NCBI RefSeq assembly: GCF_014874095.1
Contig: NZ_JADBEB010000001.1
Span: 1,302,001 to 1,366,000 of the forward strand
Direction of reading: 5' to 3'
DNA: 64,000 nt
Origin: Plantactinospora soyae
GTDB taxonomy: Bacteria > Actinomycetota > Actinomycetes > Mycobacteriales > Micromonosporaceae
The position numbers and the translations under genes were made by a program. Numbering within the stretch: the stretch's first letter is position 1; each line of letters begins with the position of its first letter. Positions 48,146 to 56,761 of this stretch are shown piece by piece. Below the pieces are notes generated by a model that was not told the origin of the DNA, ran no database searches, and was given only the letters and a program-made list of their open reading frames with translations.

Positions 48146-50010
48146 GGCAGGTCGAACGCTTCCACAAACACCGCGAAGGTGGCCACGAGCATGAGGTAGT
48201 CGACGTCCAGATGCGGATGCACCGACGGCGCTCCGGCGCGCTGCCGGCGCACCATCGCATCCACCGTGTCGGCATTGAAGTAGCCCTGACGGCGAACCAC
48301 CGACGGAGATAGCAACTCAGCGAACCACTCGGTGCCAGCGGCCAGTAGCTGGCTGCTGGTTGGTCCTCGGAATCCGAACTTCGGTCTGGTGCTGACCTCG
48401 GCGGGGACCAGACCAGCGGCCACCCGCCGCAAAACGGCCTTCTCCTGGCCGTTCGCGACGGCGAGCTCGGGCGGAATCCGTACGGCGAGGTCGATCACCT
48501 CGGGCGACAGGAACGGCAGCCGTAGCTCCACCCCGTTGGCGAGGGCCATCCGGTCGCCGTGGTCGCCGAGCAGATGGTCGGCCATGCGCAGGTGGAAGTC
48601 CAGGTACGCCTGCTGGTGCACCGGATGACGGCCCACCAGCCGTGCCGGGTCCACCAGCCGCTGGCTGGTGACCGCGAAGTCCTCGAACGCGTCGGCCAGG
48701 TCCTCGGCGTACAGCTCCCGCCTGAACTCTGCGGCCGGCAGCTGATCCTGTTCATAGCGGAGGTCGAGGCCCCACATGCGCTGGCGGGCCTCGCGCTCCA
48801 GGCGTGCGTCCAGCCCGCCGAGCCGGGCGCCGCTCAGCCCGGCGGCCGCCAGCTGGTAGCTGCCGTAGCCGCCGAACAACTCGTCGGCTCCCTCCCCGCT
48901 GAGCACGGCCCGGGTGCCGCTGTCGCGCACCGCCGCGGACAACACCATCGAGCAGACGTTGTAGGACTCACGTACGGGGGATTCCGCGTGGCGCACCATC
49001 CCGGTGAGGTGTTCGGCGAAGTCGGCGTCGCGCACCGGTACCTCGAGATGATCGGTACCGAGCTTTCCGGCGACCATGCGCTGGAACGGCGCCTCGTCAA
49101 AGTCACGATCGGGAAAGGTCACCGAGTAACTGGGCCATCGCCGCTCCGGCCGGGCCGCCCCGAGCAGCGCGCCGATAAGGCTGGAGTCCAATCCCCCACT
49201 GAGGTACATACCGACCGGAACGTCAGCTTCCGACCGCAGCCGCACCGACGTGTCCAGGGCCGCGGACACCGGTTCGGCCCACTGGTCCAGCTCCCGGTCG
49301 ACATCCGTGACCGGGCGCAATTGATCAGCGAGCGGGAAGTCCAGGTCGCGATAGCGCTCCAGGTGGATACCCGCCTCCTCGGCCACCAGCCGCTCCCCCG
49401 GCCGCAGCGCGTGGATGCCGGCGAACATGGTCCGCGGGCTGACCAGTCCGGGCAGCGTGAACACCTGATCAAGCCCGCACAGATCCACTTCGCGGCGCAC
49501 TTCGGGATGACAGAGCAGTGCCTTGATCTCTGACGCGAACAACAGCATTCGGCCCACCGTTGTGTAAAACAGCGGCACGATTCCGGCAGGGTCGCGGGCC
49601 AGCAGCAATCGCGCCCGCCGGGCATCGTAGAGCGCAAACGCGAATTGCCCGTCAAGATGCTCGGTCAATTCTGTTCCGTACTCCTGGTACAGCGGCCCGA
49701 GCAACTCGGTATCGCAATTTGTGACCAGTCGGTGCCCTTGGCGTTTAAGGTCGATCCGCAGTTTCCGATGATTAAATATCTCACCGTTGCAGACGACCGT
49801 CACCGTCCCGTCCTGAGTTGTCCATGGCTGGTGCCCATGCGCCGGATCGTTGATCGCCAGACGGCGAAAGCCCAGCGCGACCGGGCCTTCCACGTGACAT
49901 CCGCGACCATCCGGTCCACGGTGGGATAACTCCTCCACCATTCTGAGGAGCAATTCTGTATCGACGGACTTCGGCGCGTCGAGCGACCAAGCGCCAACCA
50001 GCCCACACAT
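48133..50010 (-). CDS. asnB: Glutamine-hydrolysing asparagine synthetase (AsnB type)
   Basis: 625 aa. The N-terminal glutaminase begins Met-Cys2-Gly-Leu; Cys2 is the nucleophile after Met removal, which fixes the start at 50010 (GGGGGA site). SHRGPDG, RLAIND and NGEIFNHRKL are present. The synthetase domain has the PP-loop YLSGGLDSSLIGALL and SGEGADELFGGY. It amidates a carboxylate at the expense of glutamine and ATP. In an NRPS operon the substrate may be free Asp, to supply Asn, or a carboxyl group of the natural product; AsnB homologues tailor several antibiotics (family knowledge). It is the first gene of the long minus-strand operon and is divergent from the type II thioesterase gene. 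Confidence 0.92.
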   Translation of the reverse strand: MCGLVGAWSLDAPKSVDTELLLRMVEELSHRGPDGRGCHVEGPVALGFRRLAINDPAHGHQPWTTQDGTVTVVCNGEIFNHRKLRIDLKRQGHRLVTNCDTELLGPLYQEYGTELTEHLDGQFAFALYDARRARLLLARDPAGIVPLFYTTVGRMLLFASEIKALLCHPEVRREVDLCGLDQVFTLPGLVSPRTMFAGIHALRPGERLVAEEAGIHLERYRDLDFPLADQLRPVTDVDRELDQWAEPVSAALDTSVRLRSEADVPVGMYLSGGLDSSLIGALLGAARPERRWPSYSVTFPDRDFDEAPFQRMVAGKLGTDHLEVPVRDADFAEHLTGMVRHAESPVRESYNVCSMVLSAAVRDSGTRAVLSGEGADELFGGYGSYQLAAAGLSGARLGGLDARLEREARQRMWGLDLRYEQDQLPAAEFRRELYAEDLADAFEDFAVTSQRLVDPARLVGRHPVHQQAYLDFHLRMADHLLGDHGDRMALANGVELRLPFLSPEVIDLAVRIPPELAVANGQEKAVLRRVAAGLVPAEVSTRPKFGFRGPTSSQLLAAGTEWFAELLSPSVVRRQGYFNADTVDAMVRRQRAGAPSVHPHLDVDYLMLVATFAVFVEAFDLPCLG

Positions 50011-50191
50011 GCGACGTCCCCCATGCCGTTCGCTTGCCGGCCACATAAACCATCAACGGGAGCACCCCGGGCAGGCATTGATCGAACCTTAACAGGGTCC
50101 CGGTAGTTCAACAAGAGTCTTTTGAATGCATGCAAATGCCTGACGAAGCTGGTACCCTCACTCCCGGTCGCGAGTGGAAGGGCCGTATACC
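50011..50191. promoter_or_regulatory. Divergent promoter region of the assembly-line operon and thioesterase
   Basis: A 181-bp intergenic region between the first gene of the minus-strand operon and the plus-strand thioesterase, so it should hold both promoters. It contains a near-palindrome at 50121-50136, TTTG-AATGCATG-CAAA (7 of 8 pairs match), about 111 bp from asnB and 55 bp from the thioesterase start, a suitable site for an operator. No regulator gene is in the cluster to pair with it. Confidence 0.5.
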
Positions 50192-50974
50192 GTGCATTCA
50201 AGTACCGGCTTCGACACTATGGCGAAGTGGATGCCCTGGCACCGCCGACCAGCGACGCTGTCTCTTACGGGACGAATCCCGGTCTACTGCCTGCCGCACG
50301 CGGGCGGACCCGCGTCCGCATTCCTGCCATGGACGCGCGCCGACGACCAGGACGGCCTGACCTTCGTCCCGGTCGAGCTGCCCGGCCATGGCACCAGACT
50401 TGCCGAAGACCTACTGCTCGACATGGACCAGGTGGTCGATCAGCTACTGGCGGCGCTCGCCACTCGGCCGGCCGACCGCCCGTTCATCCTTCTCGGACAC
50501 AGCATGGGCGGACAGATCGCGTACGAGACCGTTCGATGCCTGGCGCAGGCCGATGCAGCACCGCTGTGCCTGGTGGTCTCCGGCACCCGGCCACCGGGGT
50601 CTCCGCTCGCGCAGCGCATCCACGACCTTCCGCCGGACGAGTTCCTGACCTGGCTCACCCGTATCGGCGGCACGCCCGCCGAGGTGCTGGCCAACCGCGA
50701 AATCATGGAGCAGCTCGTGCCCATCCTGCGGGCCGATCTCACGCTGTTCGCCCGCTACACCGACAGTGTCGAGGCCGCCGCCCTGGACTGCCCCGTACTC
50801 GCCCTCGGCGGCACGGACGACCCGATGGCCGACCCGTCGTGGATCGCGGGCTGGAAGACCATGACGACCGCGTGGTTCGAGTCGCGCATCTTCCCCGGCG
50901 ATCACTTCTTCCTCCACGAGCATGCTGTCCACATTCGCGCCGAGATCGCCGCCTTCGCCAATCGCTGCCGGTGA
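50192..50974 (+). CDS. Type II (editing) thioesterase
   Basis: A 260-aa alpha/beta hydrolase of the NRPS/PKS type II thioesterase family. LPHAGGPASAF is near the N-terminus, the nucleophile elbow is LLGHSMGGQIAYE, Asp is in GGTDDPMADP and His in PGDHFFLHEH. Such enzymes remove wrong or stalled acyl groups from carrier proteins. As the assembly line has no terminal TE domain, it might also release the product. I chose the GTG at 50192 because GGAAGGG lies 8 bp upstream; 50174 (GTG) and 50219 (ATG) are alternatives. It is divergent from asnB and convergent with the exporter genes. Confidence 0.92.
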   Translation: MHSSTGFDTMAKWMPWHRRPATLSLTGRIPVYCLPHAGGPASAFLPWTRADDQDGLTFVPVELPGHGTRLAEDLLLDMDQVVDQLLAALATRPADRPFILLGHSMGGQIAYETVRCLAQADAAPLCLVVSGTRPPGSPLAQRIHDLPPDEFLTWLTRIGGTPAEVLANREIMEQLVPILRADLTLFARYTDSVEAAALDCPVLALGGTDDPMADPSWIAGWKTMTTAWFESRIFPGDHFFLHEHAVHIRAEIAAFANRCR

Positions 50975-51042
50975 TGATCTTGGTCAGGTGCCGGTCGTCG
51001 GCGGCGGCGCCGAGCGGCTGATCATGCCCCGCGCATGGGAGC

Positions 51043-51855
51043 TCAGTCGATGAGCCGACGATTCATGGCCCGGATAGCCAGCCACCAGGCCAGCGCCGAC
51101 CCGAGCAGCACGACCGCCACATGGCCGAGGTCCGCCGGGCCCAGCTCGCCAAATGCGGCGTTCCGGGTGAGCTGCATGCAGTGGTACACCGGGTTCAGCG
51201 CCACGAGCGGGGACGCCCATCCTGGCAACTGATCGACCGGAAAGAACACCCCGGCCGCCAGCACGAGCGGCGTCAGCACCCCCGACACGATCAACCGTAG
51301 CCAGTCGAGGGCCGGCACCAGGCAGGAAACCCACATGCCGGCCAGGGCGAAGCCGAATCCGGCGATCAGCTGGATCAGGGGTACCAGCGCCAACTGCGGC
51401 CCGACCGGCAGCCCCACCGCGACGGTCACCAGCAGCGGGGCGCAGCTGTACACGCACGATTTGGCCGCGATCCAGCTGGCTTCGGCGGTGACCAGTTCCC
51501 AGGGGTCGACCGGCTGGCTGAGCATCGCGTCGTAGATCCGCTGGAACCGCCGCCGGCTGAAGGTCTCGAACATGCCGGTGAAGACCGACGAGAACAACAT
51601 CGACGTGAGCACCATGCCGATGCCCAGGAACTGCGGGTAGCTGTGCCCGCCGACCGAACCCACCAGCGCTCCGATTCCGACACCGAAGCCGGCCAGGTAG
51701 ACCAACGGCTCGACCAGCGAGCCGAACGTGACCGCCGGCCAGTACCGCCGGAACAACCACAACTCGCGGAACCACACCGCTCGCAGTGCGGGCCACAGAA
51801 CAGGCTGCCGCTCCATCGGCGACAGCTCGATCTCGCTCGGCTCGGTCACGGTCAC
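51043..51855 (-). CDS. ABC-2 type exporter permease (DrrB-like)
   Basis: A 270-aa integral membrane protein with about six hydrophobic spans and the ABC-2 permease signature region (FGSLVEPLVYLAGFGVGIG; TPLVLAAGVFFPVDQLPGW; LNPVYHCMQL). The GTG at 51855 is preceded by AGGAGG at 8-nt spacing; the frame is open further upstream but only as a shadow of the ATPase gene. It follows the ATPase by 49 bp on the same strand. The pair should form a DrrAB-type two-gene drug exporter, giving efflux and self-resistance for the cluster product. Confidence 0.9.
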   Translation of the reverse strand: MTVTEPSEIELSPMERQPVLWPALRAVWFRELWLFRRYWPAVTFGSLVEPLVYLAGFGVGIGALVGSVGGHSYPQFLGIGMVLTSMLFSSVFTGMFETFSRRRFQRIYDAMLSQPVDPWELVTAEASWIAAKSCVYSCAPLLVTVAVGLPVGPQLALVPLIQLIAGFGFALAGMWVSCLVPALDWLRLIVSGVLTPLVLAAGVFFPVDQLPGWASPLVALNPVYHCMQLTRNAAFGELGPADLGHVAVVLLGSALAWWLAIRAMNRRLID

Positions 51856-51904
51856 GACGGCGTCCTCCTCGGCGATGGACCACCTCGCGGCCGGGTGGCC
51901 CGCA

Positions 51905-52816
51905 TCAGCTGAAAACCTCGCCGGTGAGCGCGACGAAAACATCCTCGAGGGTGGTCTGCCGGAGCACGTCCGGCGCGCCCAGTCGCTGTCGCAGGGACTC
52001 GGGCATGGCCTCCGCGCGCAACAGCGACACCGACAGGCCTGTGCGCCGGAACGGCTGGCCGGCCTCGGCCGCGGCGGACTCCACCACCGATCGGCGGCGC
52101 GCATCGCCCCGATACTCCGCAGCCTGTTTACCCGCGTGCCGTTCCAGCAGGGCAGCCGGAGCACCCCGCGCAATGACCTTGCCAGCGAAGATCACCGCGA
52201 CCTCGTCGGCGAGTCGTTCGGCTTCCTCGATGTAGTGGGTGGACATGATGACGGTCGTGCCGCCGGCACGCATGGCGGCGATGACATCCCACAGGCCTTG
52301 ACGAACCTGAGGGTCCAGGCCGACCGTCGGCTCGTCGAGCAGGAGCAGTCGGGGTGCCGCGATGACCCCACGGGCAAACAGCAGCCGTCGCCGCATCCCG
52401 CCGGACAGCTCCGCCACGCGGGTATCCGCGCGTACACCGAGCCCGGCGACGCCCAGCGCACGGGACACCGCCTCGGGTTGCGCCTCACGCGGCACCGTAC
52501 TGAGCCGGACGAACACCTCGAGGTTCTGCTGGACGGTCAGCTCCTCGTCGAGGCTGTCGTGCTGATGCACCACCCCGGTCATGGCACGGACCCGGCGGCC
52601 CTGTTCCGGCAGGCGGTGGCCAAGCACCTCGACGCTGCCCTGGTCAGCCCGGCTCTGTCCGGTCAGCAGACGCATGGTGGTGGACTTACCCGCACCGTTG
52701 GGCCCGAGCAGGCCGAAGAACGCCCCACACTGCACGTCGAGACTCAGCCCGTCGACGGCCGTAACACCGCCATAACGCTTGTAAACCCGATCCAGGCGCA
52801 CCGTCGGGCCGGTCAC
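51905..52816 (-). CDS. ABC transporter ATP-binding protein (DrrA-like)
   Basis: 303 aa. Walker A LLGPNGAGKSTT, the ABC signature VAELSGGMRRRL, Walker B RLLLLDEPTVGLDP and the switch STHYIEEAERLAD are all intact. The C-terminal ~70 residues form the extension typical of DrrA-type ATPases. It powers the ABC-2 permease encoded next on the same strand. The GTG start at 52816 follows a CTGGA site. The pair lies at the right border of the cluster, convergent with the type II thioesterase gene. Drug export is inferred from family and position. Confidence 0.93.
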   Translation of the reverse strand: MTGPTVRLDRVYKRYGGVTAVDGLSLDVQCGAFFGLLGPNGAGKSTTMRLLTGQSRADQGSVEVLGHRLPEQGRRVRAMTGVVHQHDSLDEELTVQQNLEVFVRLSTVPREAQPEAVSRALGVAGLGVRADTRVAELSGGMRRRLLFARGVIAAPRLLLLDEPTVGLDPQVRQGLWDVIAAMRAGGTTVIMSTHYIEEAERLADEVAVIFAGKVIARGAPAALLERHAGKQAAEYRGDARRRSVVESAAAEAGQPFRRTGLSVSLLRAEAMPESLRQRLGAPDVLRQTTLEDVFVALTGEVFS

Positions 52817-53236
52817 CGGCCGAATCCAGCGGCCGAAACCCGATGGGTGCTTCCATCACCGACGGCAGTTCGGTGGATCGGGCCCGTCGCGGCCGGACCA
52901 CGGTCGCCGCAAGCGACCGGTGGATCGTCGGTAATGGACTGCCGGAGCCCGGGACCCATCACGGATGCACCTGGTCCTCCGGTCACAGCGGTCGCACCCA
53001 CACTTACACCCCCGGGTAACCGCACAACATCGTCAGGTCGTCACAACTCATAGGAGGGCCGGCTGCCATGCATCGTCGCTGACCACGACCGCGCATGCGA
53101 GACAGGCACAAAGAGGCCGCGCAGCCAGGGCGAATGTCGCTCGCTTCGGCCGCATCAACCTAACAGGGGACATCGATGCCCAGCAACCGTCAACGGTCAG
53201 GACGACTGCGATGATCGAACACGTCGATCGGTCGCC
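52817..53236. other. 420-bp gap without a recognisable gene
   Basis: It holds the promoter of the exporter operon at its left side. Several short open frames cross it but none shows a motif, ribosome site or composition that supports coding. This is a reasonable right border for the biosynthetic cluster. Confidence 0.5.
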
Positions 53237-53725
53237 TCAAGGGCGTCCCCGCCAGGCGTAGGTCATGTCAGGTTCGTTCTCCTCGTTACGGCTGCCGTCG
53301 TTCTCGTCGACGGGACGAAAACCGTGCCGCTCGTAGAACGCCCGGGCGTCGGTGTTGCGCGTGAACACCCGCAGGCTGAGCCCGCCCGGGCTGGCCTGCT
53401 TCACCTGACTCAGCAGCGTTGAGCCGATGCCCTTCCGGCGTGCCTCCGGGCGAAGATAGAGGTGCTCGAGCACGTCGCCCTCGAGTGCGGCAAAGCCGAG
53501 GACCTCGCCTGTTTCCAGACTTTCGGCCACCCACGTCACGCAGCTGGGCAGCAGCACGTGGCGGACCCACGCCTTGGTCTGCTCGTCGTCGTACAACCGT
53601 GGCAGATAGGGCATCGCCGCCGTGCGGGAAGCCAGGAACACCCGGGTGATGACTTCGGCGTCGCTGTCGTCGGCCAGCCTGACGATGCCCTCGTCTGGTT
53701 TCACATCGCCATCGGCCGTTGCCAT
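53237..53725 (-). CDS. GNAT-family N-acetyltransferase
   Basis: 162 aa with the GNAT acetyl-CoA binding core: LYLRPEARRKGIGSTLL (motif A, R/QxxGxG/A type) and the C-terminal motif B, in which RVFTRNTDARAFY is followed directly by ERHGFRPVD. The substrate cannot be told from sequence. I place the start at the ATG at 53725; upstream codons in the same frame read as low-complexity sequence. It stands alone on the minus strand beyond the exporter and is more likely a general actinobacterial gene than a tailoring enzyme. Confidence 0.88.
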   Translation of the reverse strand: MATADGDVKPDEGIVRLADDSDAEVITRVFLASRTAAMPYLPRLYDDEQTKAWVRHVLLPSCVTWVAESLETGEVLGFAALEGDVLEHLYLRPEARRKGIGSTLLSQVKQASPGGLSLRVFTRNTDARAFYERHGFRPVDENDGSRNEENEPDMTYAWRGRP

Positions 53726-54237
53726 GCCGGCTATCTTGCACCACCGGTTCGGGAAAGGCGACCTGCGCCACGGTCGGGGCCGCAAGCGCGACCCATCCGC
53801 CCAAGCGACATCGAGGCGACGGGGTGGCGCGTGCCCTGCCGTACCACCAGTTTGGTGCGCAACTCGGCGCGCGGCGAATCGATCACTTCGCCGCAGGCGA
53901 GGCACATGATCATCCGGGCTGCGAACCGGGCCCCGTTGTCACCACACGACCCACCCGGGCCGAGCCCTGGCGACCCCAGCCCGGCGACCAGGTCGGCCCA
54001 CACCTGCTCGACGGTTTCAAGCAGGCAGTCCGACTCGCCGGGCCCTACAGTGCCGCCACCCAGCAAACGCGGGTTTGCCCGCACTCGGGTATCCGTTGCA
54101 GCACCGAACTGTTGCCGGCTGAACTACCAGCGGCCGACCCCCCACGGTCACGCCTGCCGAACCTGATCGCCCACGGGTGTTTCCGGGGGGTTTTGGGCGG
54201 TTTTCGGGGGACGATTCAAGTCCGCATAGATAAACAT
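53726..54237. other. About 510-bp region between the acetyltransferase and the tRNA terminator
   Basis: A 117-codon minus-strand frame at 53731-54084 and overlapping plus-strand frames exist, but I recognise no family and see no good ribosome site. Near 54178-54212 there is a G/T-rich run (gtttccggggggttttgggc) of no known function. The segment may contain decayed sequence on the 3' side of the tRNA gene. Confidence 0.35.
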
Positions 54238-54273
54238 AAGGCCCTAACCAGCATTTCTGCTGGTCAGGGCCTT
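54238..54273 (-). terminator. Intrinsic terminator of tRNA-Thr
   Basis: Arms 54238-54252 and 54259-54273 form a 15-bp stem. The single imperfect pair is a G-U wobble in minus-strand RNA. Downstream on that strand comes a T-rich stretch (TATGTTTATCTATG). It begins 9 bp after the tRNA 3' end. Confidence 0.85.
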
Positions 54274-54281
54274 ACCCCTGG

Positions 54282-54355
54282 AGCCGCCTGACGGAATCGA
54301 ACCGTCGACCTACGCATTACGAGTGCGTCGCTCTAGCCGACTGAGCTAAGGCGGC
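54282..54355 (-). tRNA. tRNA-Thr (anticodon CGT)
   Basis: On the minus strand a full cloverleaf can be drawn: acceptor GCCGCCT pairing with AGGCGGC, a D-arm with TAGCTCAGTCGGCTAGAGC, anticodon stem ACGCA/TGCGT around loop CTCGTAA (anticodon CGT, reading ACG), and a T-arm containing GGTTCGATTCC. The discriminator base is T and no CCA is encoded. An intrinsic terminator follows. tRNA 3' ends are common integration sites, and the biosynthetic cluster lies on that side. Confidence 0.95.
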
Positions 54356-54493
54356 AACGCCGGAAAGTGTACGACACCGACCGCCGGGCCGCCGCAGGGG
54401 TTTCGCTATCGGCACCCCCGGCCGACCTCCTCCGCCCGGACGGTCAACTGCCGGGCAGTGCCGCCCCGGGTCGATCCGGCTAGGCTGCCATCG

Positions 54494-56248
54494 ATGACCG
54501 ATCAACAGGATCGGCGGACCGGCGACCCGGCCTGGACGGGCGAGCCGGCCCCGACGGAGCCCCCGGCACCACCCCGGCCACGCAGTCTCGACCCCCGCGA
54601 ACTGGGCTTCACCCCACAGCGACCGGTGCCGTGGCTGGCGCCCCTGCTCTTGATCAGCACCGGTCTGCGTACCCTGCTGGCGATGCTGTTCGGCGCGTAC
54701 CTGGACAAGCGCGAGCTACAGAACTCGCTGCCCAGCGACGTGACCCGACAGGTGGGCCCGGGCGGTGACCTGTGGCTGGACTTCGTCGCCGACCTCGGCG
54801 ACGGGTTCCACGCCACCTACTCGGTCGCCTACCTGCTGTCCCGGCCCGAACTGGAGGTCGACGGACACCGGCTGCCCCGGGGGCAGATGCTGCTGATGGG
54901 CGGCGACCAGGTCTATCCGACGGCCAGCGGCGAGGCGTACGAGAACCGGTGCAAGGGCCCGTACCAGGCCGCCCTGCCGCAGCCGCCGACCGATGGGCCG
55001 CCACCAGCCCTCTACGCGGTACCCGGCAACCACGACTGGTACGACGGCCTCACCGCGTTCCTGCGGCTCTTCGCCGCCTCCCGGGACTCCAACATCGGCG
55101 GCTGGCGTACCCCGCAGGCCCGCTCGTACTTCGTCGTGGAGTTGCCGGCGGACTGGTGGCTCTACGGGCTCGACGGGCAGTCCGGGGTCTACCTCGACGA
55201 CCCGCAACTGCGCTACTTCGAGGACGCCGCCAAGCGACTCACCCCCGAGTCCCGGGTCATCATCGCGGTACCGGAGCCGTCCTGGGTGAAGGCCGCCGAC
55301 CATCCCCAGGCGTACGACACGATCGACTACTTCGTCCGTACGGTGATCGCCCCGACCGGCGCGAAGGTCCGGCTGCTGATCTCCGGCGACATGCACCACT
55401 ACGCCCGCTACTCCGGCCCGGACCGGGAACTGATCACCTGCGGGGGAGGCGGCGCCTACCTCTACCCCACCCACAAGCTGCGGGAGAGCATCGAGGTCCC
55501 GCCGAAGGACACGCTGGTCCGGCGGGCCAGCAACTCGGAGTCGTACGACCTGGCCGCCCGCTATCCGGAGCCCGGCCGATCCCGGCGGTACGGCTGGGGC
55601 ATCTTCGGCCGGCTGCCGCTGCGCAATCCCGGCTTCGCCACCCTGCTCGGCGCGGTGCACACCCTGCTCCTGCTGGCGATGGTCGGAGTGGCCGCGCCCC
55701 GCACCGAGGCCGCCGCCCAGCGGCTGTTCAGCATCCCGCTGGCCATGATGCTGGTCGTCACGCTGCTCGGCGCGGTCTTCTTCGCCAAGCCGCCCAGCGC
55801 GAACGGCAAACGCCACGCCCGGCACTGGATCCTGGGCCTCTGTCACGGGTTCGCGCAGATCGGGCTGGCCGCCGGAGGCACCTGGATCTGGTTGCAGCTC
55901 TTCTTCCACGAATGGCCGTGGCCGCTGCCGGTGGTCGCGGCGGCGGTGGTCTACGGGCCGCTCGTCGGTCTCGTCGCCAGCCAACTGACCGCCAGCTACC
56001 TGCTGATCGCCGGCAGCTTCGGGGTCAACCTGAACGAACTCTTCGCCGGCCAGGGCATCGAGGACGCGAAGTGCTTCCTCCGGCTGCACATCGACGCCGA
56101 CGGCACACTGACCGGATATCCGGTGGCGGTGGACCGGATCTGCCGCCGCTGGCGCACCGAGCCGGACGGCGCCCCGGACGCCGCCTGGCTGAGCCCGGAG
56201 CAGCCGCTGACGTTCCGCCTCGCCGAGCCCCCGTTCAGCATCCGCTGA
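54494..56248 (+). CDS. Membrane-associated calcineurin-type metallophosphoesterase
   Basis: 584 aa. A proline-rich N-terminus is followed by one membrane segment (~52-70), then a metallophosphoesterase domain with LMGGDQVYP, VPGNHDWYDG (the GNHD/E motif) and ISGDMHHYARY, all dinuclear-metal ligand motifs. After about residue 390 there are four to five further hydrophobic segments (LLGAVHTLLLLAMVGVAA and later ones) and a soluble tail. The substrate is unknown. The ATG at 54494 is the first good start after the divergent tRNA. Nothing ties it to the cluster; it looks like an actinobacterial core gene. Confidence 0.88.
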   Translation: MTDQQDRRTGDPAWTGEPAPTEPPAPPRPRSLDPRELGFTPQRPVPWLAPLLLISTGLRTLLAMLFGAYLDKRELQNSLPSDVTRQVGPGGDLWLDFVADLGDGFHATYSVAYLLSRPELEVDGHRLPRGQMLLMGGDQVYPTASGEAYENRCKGPYQAALPQPPTDGPPPALYAVPGNHDWYDGLTAFLRLFAASRDSNIGGWRTPQARSYFVVELPADWWLYGLDGQSGVYLDDPQLRYFEDAAKRLTPESRVIIAVPEPSWVKAADHPQAYDTIDYFVRTVIAPTGAKVRLLISGDMHHYARYSGPDRELITCGGGGAYLYPTHKLRESIEVPPKDTLVRRASNSESYDLAARYPEPGRSRRYGWGIFGRLPLRNPGFATLLGAVHTLLLLAMVGVAAPRTEAAAQRLFSIPLAMMLVVTLLGAVFFAKPPSANGKRHARHWILGLCHGFAQIGLAAGGTWIWLQLFFHEWPWPLPVVAAAVVYGPLVGLVASQLTASYLLIAGSFGVNLNELFAGQGIEDAKCFLRLHIDADGTLTGYPVAVDRICRRWRTEPDGAPDAAWLSPEQPLTFRLAEPPFSIR

Positions 56249-56328
56249 GCGACTTCACGCCAGCGTGGTCATAGCCGACCGAGATCGCCACGCGAACGGC
56301 CCCGCCTCCAAATAGGCGGCGCGGACGG

Positions 56329-56514
56329 TCAGGCGTTCTTCGCCAGCGTGACGAACGCCTGCCACGCGGCCGGGCCAAACGTGAGAGTTCCGCCGTCGCG
56401 GTCCTTGGTGTCCCGGACCAGCACTCGGCCACGGAGATTGTCGGCTACCTCAACGCAGACACCGGTGCCGTTGCTGCGGGTGGACGTCCGCCAGCGGGGC
56501 TCACTTGTCTTCAT
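56329..56514 (-). CDS. DUF397 protein, copy 1
   Basis: 61 aa. Typical DUF397 pattern: W(R)TSTRSN, then CVEVADN, then VLVRDTKDRDGGTLTF, AAWQAFV. The ATG at 56514 follows GAGGATGCTTG. It is about 80% identical to the copy at 56573-56761, so the two arose by duplication. DUF397 proteins are encoded next to XRE/DUF5753 regulators in actinomycetes and act with them in developmental control; here the partner regulator just upstream carries a stop codon. Confidence 0.9.
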   Translation of the reverse strand: MKTSEPRWRTSTRSNGTGVCVEVADNLRGRVLVRDTKDRDGGTLTFGPAAWQAFVTLAKNA

Positions 56515-56572
56515 CAAGCATCCTCAAGATCACGTCCCGTGACTGGACTACGGGGAGGGCGGGCCGGGGGGG

Positions 56573-56761
56573 TCAGCCGTGGGTCTTCGCCAGACTGACG
56601 AACGCCCGCCAGGCGGCCGGGCCGAAGGCTAGCGTTCCGCCGTCGCGGTCCTTGGTGTCCCGGACCAGCACCCGACCGGGGAGGTTGTCGGCCACCTCGA
56701 CGCAGTTGCCAGATGACCCGTTGGACCGGGTACTTTTCCGCCAAACTGGTTCATTGCTCAT
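56573..56761 (-). CDS. DUF397 protein, copy 2
   Basis: 62 aa with the same W-KSTRSN...CVEVADN...VRDTKDRDGG pattern as the adjacent copy. The ATG at 56761 lies inside the end of the regulator frame (11-bp overlap) after a GAGGATTATC site, so it would normally be coupled to regulator translation. It is probably the small partner of the XRE regulator. Confidence 0.9.
   Translation of the reverse strand: MSNEPVWRKSTRSNGSSGNCVEVADNLPGRVLVRDTKDRDGGTLAFGPAAWRAFVSLAKTHG

Noticed and set aside
14267-50010. Assignment to the bleomycin/zorbamycin, colibactin or rakicidin families
   Set aside because: Shared single features (Cys-thiazole, Gly-Cys NRPS, peptidase, hydroxy-Asn genes), but the module strings differ and key genes of each family are missing.
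53731-54084. 117-codon minus-strand frame with one CxxC
   Set aside because: No family recognised, no ribosome site and overlapping open frames on both strands; not enough to call a gene.
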